Shown: in pieces, positions 9,552 to 18,953 of the stretch | Layout of the letters: the number at the start of each line of letters is the position of its first letter | How positions within the stretch are numbered: position 1 is the first letter of the stretch | Assembly (NCBI GenBank): GCA_017478625.1 | Contig: JAFVDF010000007.1 | Span: 1-59,943 of the forward strand | From: Alloprevotella sp. | GTDB lineage: Bacteria > Bacteroidota > Bacteroidia > Bacteroidales > Bacteroidaceae | Length of the DNA: 59,943 nt | Direction: 5' to 3' | The notes under the pieces: model-generated | The model's input: only the letters and a program-made list of their open reading frames with translations | Told to the model about the DNA's origin: nothing | Databases searched by the model: none | Program-made: the position numbers and the translations under genes

Positions 9552-9584
9552 TATGTACTATTATATGGAAATATCCTAATTTTG
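9552..9584 (+). promoter_or_regulatory. Promoter of the DUF3737 gene
   Basis: A consensus -7 box TAATTTTG (9577-9584) is preceded after 21 nt by TATG (9552-9555), a one-mismatch TTTG. It would give a 5' leader of about 60 nt before ATG 9651. Confidence 0.6.
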
Positions 9585-9650
9585 CGCTGAAACTGAGCAG
9601 GAACCCTATCCTGCAACTGCATAAAATCGATTAAGCAACTGAAATCGTAT

Positions 9651-10502
9651 ATGAATATAATAAAAGACCAGACTTTTGGTGGTGAACGTCCTTTGTTCGG
9701 ACTGACTGATACAAGGTTAGAAAACGTTACCATTACGGAAGGCGAATCTGGAATAAAATTCTGTAAGAACATTGAAGCCGACCGATGTCGCTTCATCGGA
9801 AAATATCCTTGGTGGCATGTAGAAAAATCTTTACTTACCAATTGCATCTTTGAAGTAGGTAGTCGTAGTGCAATTTGGTACAGTAAGGATATGACTATGA
9901 AAGATTGTGTCATTGACGCACCTAAGCTTTTTCGTGAAATGGACGGACTTACATTGGAAAATGTAGTCATCAACGACGCAGATGAAACCTTTTGGCGCAT
10001 TAAGAACTTACGCGTAAAAAATGTAGAATTACACGAGGGAACCTATCCTTTCATGTTTTGCGAGAATGTATATGCCGATGGGTTGAGTGTAGAGTCTAAA
10101 TATGTCTTCCAATATTGCAAAAATGTAGAAGTTCATAACGCAAAGATTCTGACCAAAGATTCTTTCTGGGAATGCGATAATGTAACTATCTACGACAGTA
10201 TTCTGGACGGTGAATATCTGGCTTGGCACAGTGACCATGTACGGCTTGTACGTTGTCACATCCTTGGAGAACAGCCTTTGTGTTATGTAAAAAACCTGGT
10301 TCTCGAGGACTGCACATTTGATGAAGCCTGCGATAGAATTTTTGAAGACTCCGACGTAGATGCCAGCATTATTGGTTCCCTAACAGACATAAAGAACCCC
10401 CGTTCTGGACGTATTGTGGCAGACGAAGTCCGTCATATAACTATAGACAGTCATATCTTACCTCCGGCAAACTGCCAGATAATAGAACGGAAACGAGATT
10501 GA
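9651..10502 (+). CDS. DUF3737 family beta-helix protein
   Basis: The 283-residue protein has no signal peptide, so it is probably cytosolic. It is built of short repeats of about 20 residues such as LENVTI, IEADRCRF, LTLENVVI, LRVKNVEL and VEVHNAKI, with regularly placed Asn, Cys and Trp. This pattern predicts a right-handed parallel beta-helix as in the DUF3737 family. Family members are widespread in gut Bacteroidetes and Firmicutes; their biochemical role is not established to my knowledge. It has its own promoter and is followed after 33 nt by the small Cys/His protein. Confidence 0.82.
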   Translation: MNIIKDQTFGGERPLFGLTDTRLENVTITEGESGIKFCKNIEADRCRFIGKYPWWHVEKSLLTNCIFEVGSRSAIWYSKDMTMKDCVIDAPKLFREMDGLTLENVVINDADETFWRIKNLRVKNVELHEGTYPFMFCENVYADGLSVESKYVFQYCKNVEVHNAKILTKDSFWECDNVTIYDSILDGEYLAWHSDHVRLVRCHILGEQPLCYVKNLVLEDCTFDEACDRIFEDSDVDASIIGSLTDIKNPRSGRIVADEVRHITIDSHILPPANCQIIERKRD

Positions 10503-10535
10503 TTTTATAAGTCTCATAATACAGAAAACAGAAAG

Positions 10536-10925
10536 ATGCGAGAAATAAGACGATGGCTCCAGGTAATACTGCTTTCTGCGCTTATAATTCAAGCGCAGGC
10601 TGGGATTGCTTTGGTACGTTGCCATCACTCTCAACGCATCTATTGGCTAATTCCGACAGAACTGCACCTAACCACTCAGCAGGACAAATGCAATCAAGAT
10701 GCTCCCTGTATGGAGACGTCTATCATATCAGTTTCTCCTGCCACGAGTATAAGTGCGACTGTTTATAACTTTGCCCAGCAGATAGTTGCAATTAAGCCAC
10801 AACTATTTCTTATATCCAGCTATTTAACAGAGAATTATTCAACACAAGCAAAAGTAGAGGTTAAACCTGCTATTAATCCTCCTCCACGACTTCTACTTTG
10901 CCTCAAACAGACACTCAATCTTTGA
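10536..10925 (+). CDS. Small Cys/His-containing exported protein, first gene of metal set
   Basis: A 129-residue protein I do not recognise by name. The N-terminal hydrophobic stretch (about residues 8-24, LQVILLSALIIQAQAGI) suggests a signal peptide or anchor. Just after it are CHHS and later KCNQDAPC, possible metal ligands, and a C-terminal NPPPRLLLC. It stands 84 bp before the TonB-dependent receptor and the HMA protein. Short variable Cys/His proteins in this position are common in Bacteroidetes metal-receptor operons, which is the main hint to a role in copper or other soft-metal handling. An overlapping +1-frame reading (10553-10768) looks less protein-like. Confidence 0.6.
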   Translation: MREIRRWLQVILLSALIIQAQAGIALVRCHHSQRIYWLIPTELHLTTQQDKCNQDAPCMETSIISVSPATSISATVYNFAQQIVAIKPQLFLISSYLTENYSTQAKVEVKPAINPPPRLLLCLKQTLNL

Positions 10926-10944
10926 TTTTAGATAGAAACTTATA

Positions 10945-10973
10945 GGTTGCAAGAATCAAAAAATCTTGTAACC
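10945..10973 (+). promoter_or_regulatory. Hairpin between the small protein and the TonB receptor
   Basis: Inverted repeat GGTTGCAAGA (10945-10954) / TCTTGTAACC (10964-10973) with one G-T wobble and a 9-nt A-rich loop, and no T tract after it. It may be an mRNA structure lowering or separating expression of the receptor, or an operator; this is inference. Confidence 0.4.
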
Positions 10974-11009
10974 CAAATTGACATTTGTTTCAACTAAAAT
11001 CAACGATCT

Positions 11010-12977
11010 ATGAGATTAACATACTTTCTAATTCTAATTATACTCACTCCCTTTGGAGTGATGGCCCAGACTGATACCATCGAAACGGCCTTAAATACAG
11101 CCGTAGTACGTACCCGACGGTTGGGCACAGTAAAGTCAAGAGAACCTCAAAATGGGTTTACAATAAATCAGACAGAGTTATTGCGTGCTGCATGCTGTAA
11201 TCTCGGTGAAAGCTTCACGACCAACCCGAGTGTAGATGTAAGTTATTCAGACGCCGCTACAGGAGCCCGTCAAATTCGATTATTGGGTCTAAGTGGCCAA
11301 TATGTACAAATGCTCAGCGAGAACGTGCCATCGCTTCGCGGAGCCGCACAAGCTTATGGATTAGGCTATGTACCAGGCCCGTGGATGAAGAGCATTCAGG
11401 TTTCCAAAGGAGCTGCTTCTGTAAAGAATGGGTACGAATCCATCACGGGACAGATAAACGTGGAATATCTGAAGCCCCAAGATGAAAATAACATACACGC
11501 CAATCTCTACGGCAATACAATGGGCAAGCTGGAAGCAAATGCTGACGCCAATGTGCATATGGGAAAACGCTGGTCGGCAGGAGTTCTCGCCCACTTTGAA
11601 AATGGCTGGGGCCACCATGATAAAAATAAGGACGGATTCGAAGATGATCCGATGGTACGCCAATATAATATGGCCTTACGCACTGCCTATTTTTCAGACA
11701 ATTATATTTTTCAAGCATTCGTGCGCGGACTTTCCGAAAATCGCAAAAGTGGCCAGCTCCACAATATGGCCTCTATGAGTTCGCCCTACCGCATTTTGCT
11801 GGAAACAGAACATTACGACGCATTTGCCAAACAGGCGTTTATTCTAAACAAAGACCATGGGACGAACCTCGCACTTATTCTCTCTGGCTCTTGGCACGAT
11901 GCAGACGCTCGCTACGGGCAGAAATCGTATGATGTGACTCAGGAAAATGGATACGCCTCTCTCTTGTTTGAGACCAACTTTACCCCACAGCATAGTTTAT
12001 CTGCCGGATGGAATCTCAACTACGATCATTTCAAACAAAAAGCCAATCTACTCACCACTGAGGCTCCTGCTGATTTCAACAGCGAGACTACAAACGGACT
12101 ATACGCCCAATATACCTACAACTTGGACGATAAGCTTGTGCTGATGGGTGGATTTAGAGTGGATCATAGTAATGTGTTCGGAACTTTTGTTACTCCCCGG
12201 GCCCACATCCGATACTTACCCGCTAAATGGGTAACCTTGCGTCTGTCCGCAGGAAAGGGCTATCGTACCGTACATGCTCTAGCTGAGAATCATTACCTTG
12301 TGGCAAGTGGAAGAAAACTACTCATACAAAATAATTTACCACAAGAGGCGGCATGGAACTACGGGTTTAGCAGTCAATTTGCCATTCCTATCCATGGAAA
12401 GAAACTTGATATCGGCTTAGAATATTATTTCACTGACTTCCAACGTCAGGTTCTAATAGATTACGACTTGTCGCCAGAGGAAATACATATAGGTGCGAAA
12501 AACGGTTCATCATTCTCGCACACCATTCAGATAGAGGCATCATACCCAGTTATACGCGGACTAAATCTTACTGCTGCATGGCGCTGGCAAGATGCTAAGG
12601 CACATTATGGGCATATATTTAGAACACGTCCATTGAATAATCGTTACAAAGCTCTTCTCTCTGCCTCTTATAAAACGCCTTTAGAGTTGTGGCAATTTGA
12701 TGCTACATTCCAACTAAACGGACCCGGCCGCATTCCTACGACTCTATCGCAAACGCCAACACACTATAAGGCCTATGGCCAATTGAGTGCACAAATAACA
12801 CGATGGTTTCGCCATTTCTCCATTTACGCAGGCGGAGAGAACCTCACCAACTTTAAACAAAAAAATCCAATTATTGGAGCGAATGACCCTTGGAGCAATT
12901 CATTTGACCCCACCCTTGTATGGGGACCCACGACAGGGGCAATGGGCTACATTGGCATACGCTACGAGTTTAACTAA
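11010..12977 (+). CDS. TonB-dependent outer-membrane receptor, probably for metal
   Basis: A 655-residue outer-membrane beta-barrel receptor with signal peptide (about 1-19, ending VMAQ). It lacks the N-terminal carboxypeptidase-like domain of SusC proteins. The plug domain lies at about 45-150 and includes AACCNLGESF, ARQIRLLGLSGQYVQ and SLRGAAQAYGLGYVPGP, a plug type seen in receptors next to HMA proteins. The barrel ends with an aromatic-rich strand (IGIRYEFN). It is flanked by a Cys/His small protein and a periplasmic HMA protein 28 bp downstream, so a metal or metal-chelate substrate, perhaps copper, is the best inference. Siderophore or cobalamin uptake are alternatives. Confidence 0.88.
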   Translation: MRLTYFLILIILTPFGVMAQTDTIETALNTAVVRTRRLGTVKSREPQNGFTINQTELLRAACCNLGESFTTNPSVDVSYSDAATGARQIRLLGLSGQYVQMLSENVPSLRGAAQAYGLGYVPGPWMKSIQVSKGAASVKNGYESITGQINVEYLKPQDENNIHANLYGNTMGKLEANADANVHMGKRWSAGVLAHFENGWGHHDKNKDGFEDDPMVRQYNMALRTAYFSDNYIFQAFVRGLSENRKSGQLHNMASMSSPYRILLETEHYDAFAKQAFILNKDHGTNLALILSGSWHDADARYGQKSYDVTQENGYASLLFETNFTPQHSLSAGWNLNYDHFKQKANLLTTEAPADFNSETTNGLYAQYTYNLDDKLVLMGGFRVDHSNVFGTFVTPRAHIRYLPAKWVTLRLSAGKGYRTVHALAENHYLVASGRKLLIQNNLPQEAAWNYGFSSQFAIPIHGKKLDIGLEYYFTDFQRQVLIDYDLSPEEIHIGAKNGSSFSHTIQIEASYPVIRGLNLTAAWRWQDAKAHYGHIFRTRPLNNRYKALLSASYKTPLELWQFDATFQLNGPGRIPTTLSQTPTHYKAYGQLSAQITRWFRHFSIYAGGENLTNFKQKNPIIGANDPWSNSFDPTLVWGPTTGAMGYIGIRYEFN

Positions 12978-13005
12978 TATTCAAACACAATAAAACAGTA
13001 TCATT

Positions 13006-13380
13006 ATGAAACAGACTATTCTACAATCAAATCTCAGCAAAAAGCTACTATTATCTTTCGTATTCGTTTTGGCTGCCATTACGGTAGGCGCGAAAGACAT
13101 CAAGACCCTTGTGGTTACCACAAATCCTAAAATGCACTGCGAATCATGCGAAAATCGCATCAAAAAAAGCCTTCGTTTTATCAAAGGAGTCAAGAATATT
13201 GAAACAAACGTAGAAGCGCAGAAAGTGACCATTCAGTATGACGCAGACAAGGTACAACCCAACACCATCTTTGATGCTCTCAAAAAAATAGATTATGAAG
13301 CCACAGAAATAAAAAAGGCAAATCAGAAAGAGAATCAGGCCTGTGGTCAATGTTGTAAGGGAGAATCCGGATGTAAATAG
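13006..13380 (+). CDS. Exported heavy-metal-associated (HMA) domain protein
   Basis: A 124-residue protein with a signal peptide (about 1-29) and one ferredoxin-like HMA domain at about 33-103. The metal-binding loop is MHCESC, with Cys45 and Cys48, and the segment around GVKNIETN is typical of CopZ-like folds. A second Cys cluster, CGQCC and GCK, forms the C-terminal tail (113-124). Periplasmic location suggests that it accepts Cu(I) or a similar soft metal from the TonB receptor encoded 28 bp upstream, or passes it on. MerP-like mercury binding is an alternative, but no mercury genes are nearby. Confidence 0.88.
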   Translation: MKQTILQSNLSKKLLLSFVFVLAAITVGAKDIKTLVVTTNPKMHCESCENRIKKSLRFIKGVKNIETNVEAQKVTIQYDADKVQPNTIFDALKKIDYEATEIKKANQKENQACGQCCKGESGCK

Positions 13381-13406
13381 CAAACCGATTCATAGCATTA
13401 TTATCG

Positions 13407-13454
13407 TAGAGGAGTGGGGCCTGCAACAACGCATTGCCCCACTCCTCTATTTTT
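13407..13454. terminator. Bidirectional terminator after the metal set
   Basis: Perfect 14-bp stem TAGAGGAGTGGGGC (13407-13420) / GCCCCACTCCTCTA (13436-13449), 15-nt loop, then TTTTTC. It separates the convergent HMA and J-domain genes. Confidence 0.88.
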
Positions 13455-13475
13455 CAAACCACCTTGAAACGCACA

Positions 13476-14267
13476 CTACAACCCTCGTGCCTTCCAAATT
13501 CGTTCTTTCGCCTCGTTAATCTGCTGTAGTTTCTTCTCTGCCGCACGGCGTACATCTTCGCCCAAAGCCGTGACCTTATCCGGATGATATTGCAATGCGA
13601 GTTTTCGATAAGCCGCTTTTACCTCAGCATCTGTTGCATCCTCCCGCACTCCTAATACCTGATACGCGTCGGCTAGGGTTTTTCCGCCCAAACCCAACAT
13701 TTGAGAAAGTGTCTGCCCAGGCAACAAAAGCCAAGACTCTAGTTCTTTCAGTGCAACTTCCTCTTCTTTCTGTATGGTTCCGTCAGCTTTACTGATTTCA
13801 ACAAGAAACGCAAAAAGCGCAAGTCTTTGCGTCTCTGTAAGATGCTGGGATATTTGCGAACAACAATCGTGTACGTGAATACGATACGCCCTTTCATCCT
13901 GTTTCTGTATATCAAAGAGTCTCAGCAATATGCTCTGCCCCTGTTGCATCGCTTCATCGCCAAAATTTTGCCTCAAAAATTGGCGTACAAACTCCATCTC
14001 GCTATGCATTATCTTCTTATCAGCCCGTATAACGTAGGCTGCCAAGACCAACAATGAGAATCTAAAACTATTACTCAGACCTTCGTCGTACGATGATGCA
14101 GACGTCTGTTGCTCAGCATATTGTCCGAATCGATTTCCGTAATCCTCTATTTTATTTTCCCCGAAAGCACCATCTATCAATGAGCCAATAAAATAGCCTA
14201 ACAGCAGTCCGAGAGGACCAGCTGTCATAAATCCCAGAATTCCTCCAATCCATTTGCCTACAGCCAT
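13476..14267 (-). CDS. TerB/DjlA-like J-domain co-chaperone
   Basis: A 263-residue protein. The N-terminus has a Gly-rich hydrophobic segment (about 8-34) like the membrane anchor of DjlA. A helical TerB-like domain spans about 65-180 with acidic motifs ([13 protein letters not shown]) of the kind that bind divalent metal in TerB folds. The C-terminal J domain (about 200-263) has the HPD tripeptide at 228-230, needed to stimulate the ATPase of DnaK. Likely a membrane-attached DnaK co-chaperone. A TAAATTTG box (14340-14333, minus strand) is a possible -7 element about 65 nt upstream. Confidence 0.9.
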   Translation of the reverse strand: MAVGKWIGGILGFMTAGPLGLLLGYFIGSLIDGAFGENKIEDYGNRFGQYAEQQTSASSYDEGLSNSFRFSLLVLAAYVIRADKKIMHSEMEFVRQFLRQNFGDEAMQQGQSILLRLFDIQKQDERAYRIHVHDCCSQISQHLTETQRLALFAFLVEISKADGTIQKEEEVALKELESWLLLPGQTLSQMLGLGGKTLADAYQVLGVREDATDAEVKAAYRKLALQYHPDKVTALGEDVRRAAEKKLQQINEAKERIWKARGL

Positions 14268-14389
14268 ATTCTACAAAAATTATATAACAATTATTCTTAA
14301 ATTTAAGTCGTTCTCTCTTTCTGTTTGACTTGCAAATTTAAATGAAAGATAAAGAAGCAAGGAAATTAAAAGGAAAGAACAAAGTGTTT

Positions 14390-14421
14390 TTTGGATTTAT
14401 CAAAAGAGAGAATTATTTTTG
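14390..14421 (+). promoter_or_regulatory. Promoter of the phosphohexomutase gene
   Basis: Exact Bacteroidetes consensus: TTTG (14390-14393), 20-nt spacer, TATTTTTG (14414-14421). Transcription should begin near 14426. This rules out the in-frame TTG at 14419 as translation start and supports ATG 14452. Confidence 0.85.
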
Positions 14422-14451
14422 CATTATATAATACAGAAAAAATCTACAGCT

Positions 14452-16209
14452 ATGACTGAACAACAAATTCTCATCTCTCAATGTGAAGCAAAAGCCAACG
14501 AGTGGCTGAACTCGTCGCTTTATGATGAAGCTACAAAGCAGGAAGTTAAACAATTATTGGATAATCCTGACAAGACCGATCTCATAGAAGCATTCTATCG
14601 CTCCTTAGAGTTTGGCACAGGAGGACTACGAGGCATTATGGGAGCAGGAACCAATCGGATGAATATATATACCGTAGGAGCTGCTACTCAGGGTCTTTCC
14701 AATTATCTGCGCAAGACCTACGGCGACAAACCTATCAGTGTGGTTGTAGGCTACGACTGCCGAAATAACAGCGAGCTCTTTGCAAAGAAAAGCGCAGATA
14801 TATTCTCTGCGAATGGTATCAAAGTGTACCTTTTTGACGATATGCGCCCCACTCCAGAGATGTCTTTTGCCATTCGCCATTTCGGATGTCAAAGTGGCAT
14901 CATACTCACTGCCAGCCATAATCCAAAAGAATACAATGGTTATAAGGCATATTGGGAAGACGGTGCTCAAGTGCTAGCTCCTCACGATACGGGTATCATC
15001 TCCGAAGTAGAAAAAGTTAAAGTTGAAGATATCAAGTTTGACGGTAATCCCGACCTTATAGAAATCATCGGTAGCGAAATTGACGATTTATACCTATCAC
15101 GCGTCAAGACCATATCCATAGATCCAGCTGTCATAAACCGACAAAAGGATTTGAAGATTGTGTACACTCCTCTCCATGGTACAGGAATGAAATTAATTCC
15201 CCAAAGTTTAAAACGCTGGGGATTTGAGAACGTTCTCACTGTTCCCGAACAGATGGTCAAGGATGGAAATTTCCCAACGGTTAAGAGTCCGAATCCGGAA
15301 AACGGCGAAGCCTTGGAAATGGCTATCAACCTAGCAAAAAAAGAAGATGCCGACATCGTTATGGCTAGTGATCCCGACGCAGACCGTGTAGGTATGGCGT
15401 GCAAAAACGATAAGGGACAATGGGTTCTCATTAACGGCAATCAAACCTGTATGCTCTTCTTGTACTATATCATAAAGAATCGAATTGCTCAGGGACAGAT
15501 GAAGGGTAATGAGTTTATTGTAAAAACCATTGTCACTAATGAAACCATTAAAGACATGGCACTGCGCAATAATGTTCGTTTCTTCGATTGTTACACAGGT
15601 TTCAAGTGGATTGCACGCGAAATAAGGGTGAACGAAGACGAAGGCGATTTGCAATACATTGGTGGAGGAGAAGAAAGTTATGGATTTATGGCAGCTGATT
15701 TTGTCAGGGACAAAGACGCAGTAAGTGCATGTTCTCTCCTTGCAGAAATCTGTGCTTGGGCCAAAGATCAAGGTAAGACGCTCTATGATGTGCTGATGGA
15801 TCTCTACCTTGAATACGGTTTCTCTTACAATAAGACAATCAATGTTGTTCGCCCAGGTAAGAGCGGCGCAGAACTAATTAGTAAAATGATGGACAACTTC
15901 CGTTCTAACCGTCCGAAAGTCCTTGCTGACAGTAGTGTTGTTCTCACTAAAGATTTTCAACTCCTTAAGGATTATCGACAAGACGGCACTGAAGGAACAC
16001 TTGATATGCCAGCCAAGAGCAATGTACTCCAATGGTACACAGAAGACGGCACAAAGGTAAGCGTTCGTCCAAGTGGCACAGAACCTAAAATAAAGTTCTA
16101 CATTGAAGTAAAGGCCGACATGAAGACACCAGCCAACTACGAAGCCACTTGTGCTTTAGCTGAGGAAAAAGTAGCAAAAGTAGTTCGCGATTTAAATATT
16201 GAAGAATAA
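14452..16209 (+). CDS. Phosphoglucomutase/phosphomannomutase family enzyme
   Basis: Cytosolic alpha-D-phosphohexomutase of 585 residues that moves phosphate between C1 and C6 of a hexose, linking glycolysis to polysaccharide and nucleotide-sugar synthesis. All four signature loops are present. The phosphoserine loop is TASHNPKEYNGYK with Ser155. The Mg2+ loop is DPDADRVG (Asp307, 309, 311). The sugar loop is GGEESYGF from 404, and the phosphate loop is RPSGTEPKIKFY from Arg539. The length fits the PGM2-like subgroup common in Bacteroidetes. The start is fixed by the promoter, which overlaps the only longer start. Glucose-1-phosphate versus mannose or ribose phosphate preference cannot be read from the sequence. 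Confidence 0.95.
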   Translation: MTEQQILISQCEAKANEWLNSSLYDEATKQEVKQLLDNPDKTDLIEAFYRSLEFGTGGLRGIMGAGTNRMNIYTVGAATQGLSNYLRKTYGDKPISVVVGYDCRNNSELFAKKSADIFSANGIKVYLFDDMRPTPEMSFAIRHFGCQSGIILTASHNPKEYNGYKAYWEDGAQVLAPHDTGIISEVEKVKVEDIKFDGNPDLIEIIGSEIDDLYLSRVKTISIDPAVINRQKDLKIVYTPLHGTGMKLIPQSLKRWGFENVLTVPEQMVKDGNFPTVKSPNPENGEALEMAINLAKKEDADIVMASDPDADRVGMACKNDKGQWVLINGNQTCMLFLYYIIKNRIAQGQMKGNEFIVKTIVTNETIKDMALRNNVRFFDCYTGFKWIAREIRVNEDEGDLQYIGGGEESYGFMAADFVRDKDAVSACSLLAEICAWAKDQGKTLYDVLMDLYLEYGFSYNKTINVVRPGKSGAELISKMMDNFRSNRPKVLADSSVVLTKDFQLLKDYRQDGTEGTLDMPAKSNVLQWYTEDGTKVSVRPSGTEPKIKFYIEVKADMKTPANYEATCALAEEKVAKVVRDLNIEE

Positions 16210-16258
16210 GACAGCCCTCTCCCCTCAACAGGTTTCACAGAGGAATAAGAAAAAGGCG

Positions 16259-16306
16259 TAAGAGTCGGAAGGAAAGTCTTAATAAACTTTCACTTTCGGC
16301 TCTTAT
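16259..16306 (+). terminator. Hairpin between the phosphohexomutase and the RSH gene
   Basis: Imperfect inverted repeat TAAGAGTCGG... / ...CTTTCGGCTCTTA between 16259 and 16305, about 50 nt after the upstream stop, followed by TCTATTTAC. It may be a terminator or partial attenuator; the stem has a bulge. Confidence 0.5.
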
Positions 16307-16335
16307 CTATTTACAAAGGAGATAACAAAACCAGT

Positions 16336-18585
16336 ATGAACACGAATAAAAGCCATTCGCCACAAGTGCTTCCAGAAGAACAGCAGACTATAAAAAAAAT
16401 AGTTTGCTCATTGTATCGTGATGCACAATATGGAATGTCGCGCACACATTTGTTGTCTCTTACAGAAACTGCTTCTCAGGCTTTTCTCCAATGCGACAAT
16501 CCACGAGATGAATATGGATTGTTGAAAGTGCTTACCTCACTTGAAGCCCTAGCCTTAGCCTATGCTGAAATAGGTATATCAGCCAGTGCCACAACTGATG
16601 CTCTGCTATTGAAAAGTCTAATACAGACGACAGACAGTTCTGCCCTTAAATCCCTTCGCATAAGTGCTGAGGTTGAGAGGGCCTTGCAAGCATTTTGGAG
16701 AGCAGAGAAATTTATTACCACAAACGCAAAAATCATTGACACGGAGAACTTCCGCAACCTTTTCGTTGCAGAATGTGGAGACATGCGCGTGCTGTTGCTT
16801 ATCATCTCAGAAGCGATCTGTCGTATGAGAAAGATTCGTGATGTCTCTAATACGGAAGCTCGCCTGAGCCTATCTCATCAAGCCGACAAACTCTTTGCGC
16901 CCATTGCTCATAAGCTCGGATTATACACGTTAAAAAGCGAATTGGAGGATTTGTCTCTCAAATATCTTGAGCCAACAGCTTATTATCATATAAAGGATAA
17001 ACTGAATGCTACTAAAAAGGCTCGCGACGCATATATCGAGGCTTTTATCGCTCCACTAGAGGAGAAGATGGAAGCAGAGCACATATCCTGCCACATAAAA
17101 GGCCGCACGAAAAGCATACACTCTATATGGCAGAAAATGAAAAAACAGAAATGCGAGTTCGAGGGTGTATATGATTTATTTGCCATACGTATCATCATTG
17201 ATTCTCCAACGGCGAAACCCAAGGACTTGCGTAAGAAAGAGGCTGCCTTATGCTGGAATGTATATTCAATAGTTACTGCCGGCTATGAAACAAACCCCAA
17301 GCGTCTCCGTGACTGGCTTTCAGTACCTAAGAGCAACGGATATGAAAGCCTGCACATCACGTTACTCGGCCCAGAGGATAAGTGGGTAGAAGTACAAATT
17401 CGGACCACGCGTATGGACGATATTGCAGAGCACGGGTTAGCCGCACATTGGCGCTATAAAGGTATTCGTTCCAACGGAAATAGTGTAGATGATTGGTTGG
17501 CTAATATCCGCTCCGCCTTAGAAGACGGCAACGAGAACAAACTACTACAACAGTTTTCCGAAGGTGCTCAGGATGAAAATATTTATGTCTTTAGCCCCAA
17601 GGGCGATCTCTACCAGCTAGCCCCTGGTGCCACCGTTCTAGATTTTGCCTATCATATTCACACACGTGTAGGTGATCATTGCATCGGAGCACGCATCAAT
17701 GGAAAAAATGTTTCCATCCGGCAAAAATTGCAAAATGGCCAGCGCGTAGAAATAATAACCTCCAACGCACAAGAGCCACGTATAGAGTGGCTACAGATTG
17801 TTGTATCCTCTCGTGCAAAAGCAAAGATTCGCGCATCGCTCAGTAAGAAGCAGGAAGCTGCCTCGAAGTTAGTACAGGAAGAATTAGAGCGCAAACTAAA
17901 GCGTCGGAAGTTGGAGTGGAACGACAGTATATGGAACCAGCTGGTTCGCAGGCTTGGCTACAAGGAAAATGGCGACTTCTATAAAGACATCTCAGAAGAT
18001 AAGTTTGACTTGAACAAGGCTATTGAACAATATCAAGAGGCATTACTCAAAGAGCGCATGCCTGCTGACAGATTAGCGCTCCACAAAGCTGATGAATATG
18101 ATATTACCGAACATTTTGAGCCACAAAAGGGTGTCAGCAATGATGTGGTAATAATAGACAAGAATGTAAAAGGTCTGGACTTTCGCTCTGCACGTTGTTG
18201 CAATCCTGTTTATGGCGACAATGTCTTTGGTTTTGTCACAGTAAACGGCGGAATTACAATCCACCGCATAACTTGTCCGAATGCCCCATCGTTACGTGCC
18301 CGGTTCCCATACCGTATTGTACGTGCAAAATGGGCTGGAAAAGGTCTTGGAAAGTATCCTGTGACATTGAATGTAGTGGGACGCGATGATTTGGGAATCG
18401 TCAATAATATTACCTCTATCATAGCCAAAGAGGAACATATTATGCTACGTTCTGTAAATATCGATTCTCACGACGGGCTATTCAGTGGCATACTCACCAT
18501 TATGATAGATGACACTCAGGGGCTCACACGGCTTATCAAAAAGATACGTGCAGTCAACGGAATTAAGTCTGTCAATCGGACTTAG
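16336..18585 (+). CDS. RelA/SpoT homologue, (p)ppGpp synthetase with degenerate hydrolase domain
   Basis: Long RSH alarmone enzyme of 749 residues. The N-terminal HD-type region (about 20-200) is present but its catalytic signature is gone. Where active hydrolases have HDxxED, this protein has KSLIQT (Lys93-Thr98), and the later DRLHNMR element reads EAICRMR. The synthetase domain (about 235-370) looks intact: GRTKSIHSIWQKM, RLRD at 323-326 (the basic RxKD-like loop of Mg2+-type enzymes), PKSNGYESLH, and EVQIRT with Glu352. TGS (about 415-478), the Cys-containing region RSARCCNPVYGDN and a C-terminal ACT domain follow, so ribosome-linked regulation is likely. A separate bifunctional Rel would be expected elsewhere in the genome. 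Confidence 0.93.
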   Translation: MNTNKSHSPQVLPEEQQTIKKIVCSLYRDAQYGMSRTHLLSLTETASQAFLQCDNPRDEYGLLKVLTSLEALALAYAEIGISASATTDALLLKSLIQTTDSSALKSLRISAEVERALQAFWRAEKFITTNAKIIDTENFRNLFVAECGDMRVLLLIISEAICRMRKIRDVSNTEARLSLSHQADKLFAPIAHKLGLYTLKSELEDLSLKYLEPTAYYHIKDKLNATKKARDAYIEAFIAPLEEKMEAEHISCHIKGRTKSIHSIWQKMKKQKCEFEGVYDLFAIRIIIDSPTAKPKDLRKKEAALCWNVYSIVTAGYETNPKRLRDWLSVPKSNGYESLHITLLGPEDKWVEVQIRTTRMDDIAEHGLAAHWRYKGIRSNGNSVDDWLANIRSALEDGNENKLLQQFSEGAQDENIYVFSPKGDLYQLAPGATVLDFAYHIHTRVGDHCIGARINGKNVSIRQKLQNGQRVEIITSNAQEPRIEWLQIVVSSRAKAKIRASLSKKQEAASKLVQEELERKLKRRKLEWNDSIWNQLVRRLGYKENGDFYKDISEDKFDLNKAIEQYQEALLKERMPADRLALHKADEYDITEHFEPQKGVSNDVVIIDKNVKGLDFRSARCCNPVYGDNVFGFVTVNGGITIHRITCPNAPSLRARFPYRIVRAKWAGKGLGKYPVTLNVVGRDDLGIVNNITSIIAKEEHIMLRSVNIDSHDGLFSGILTIMIDDTQGLTRLIKKIRAVNGIKSVNRT

Positions 18586-18597
18586 TCACTAGTTCTG

Positions 18598-18789
18598 TCA
18601 TTTAAGTAACTCGCGAAACTCCTCCTCTATGGCGCGTTTCTGTGCGTCATCCGTAATCCATCCGTTTTCCTCTAGTATTTTACGGAAAGCCTGTTGTGCC
18701 TTTGTACGCATCTGGGCTTGCCCTGCTTCGTGCCCACTTTTATACAAATTAGTAGGAAGATGTAATTGATTATATTTTCCGTCTGCCAT
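18598..18789 (-). CDS. Small conserved-looking hypothetical protein
   Basis: A 63-residue protein, charged and predicted mostly helical (KAQQAFRKILEENGWITDDAQKR split over two helices), with no signal peptide and no Cys. It is convergent with the RSH gene, 12 bp from its stop. I do not recognise the family. The amino-acid composition and the clean start support a real gene, but no strong -7 box was found for it. Confidence 0.55.
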   Translation of the reverse strand: MADGKYNQLHLPTNLYKSGHEAGQAQMRTKAQQAFRKILEENGWITDDAQKRAIEEEFRELLK

Positions 18790-18953
18790 AGGGAATACAA
18801 CTAACTTTTGAGGGCAAAATTGGATATTTGTACGAGTAAATCCAAATTATCTGAAATCCAGTTCTGCCCAATCTGCGAAAACAGGTATTTGTGTTAAAGC
18901 ATATTTAAAGTGCCTCTCTAAATTGTTATAATTACTGAAACACGGTGCAAAAA

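Noticed and set aside
10553-10768. 71-residue ORF in another frame of the small Cys/His gene
   Set aside because: Shorter, no signal peptide, overlaps the better candidate.
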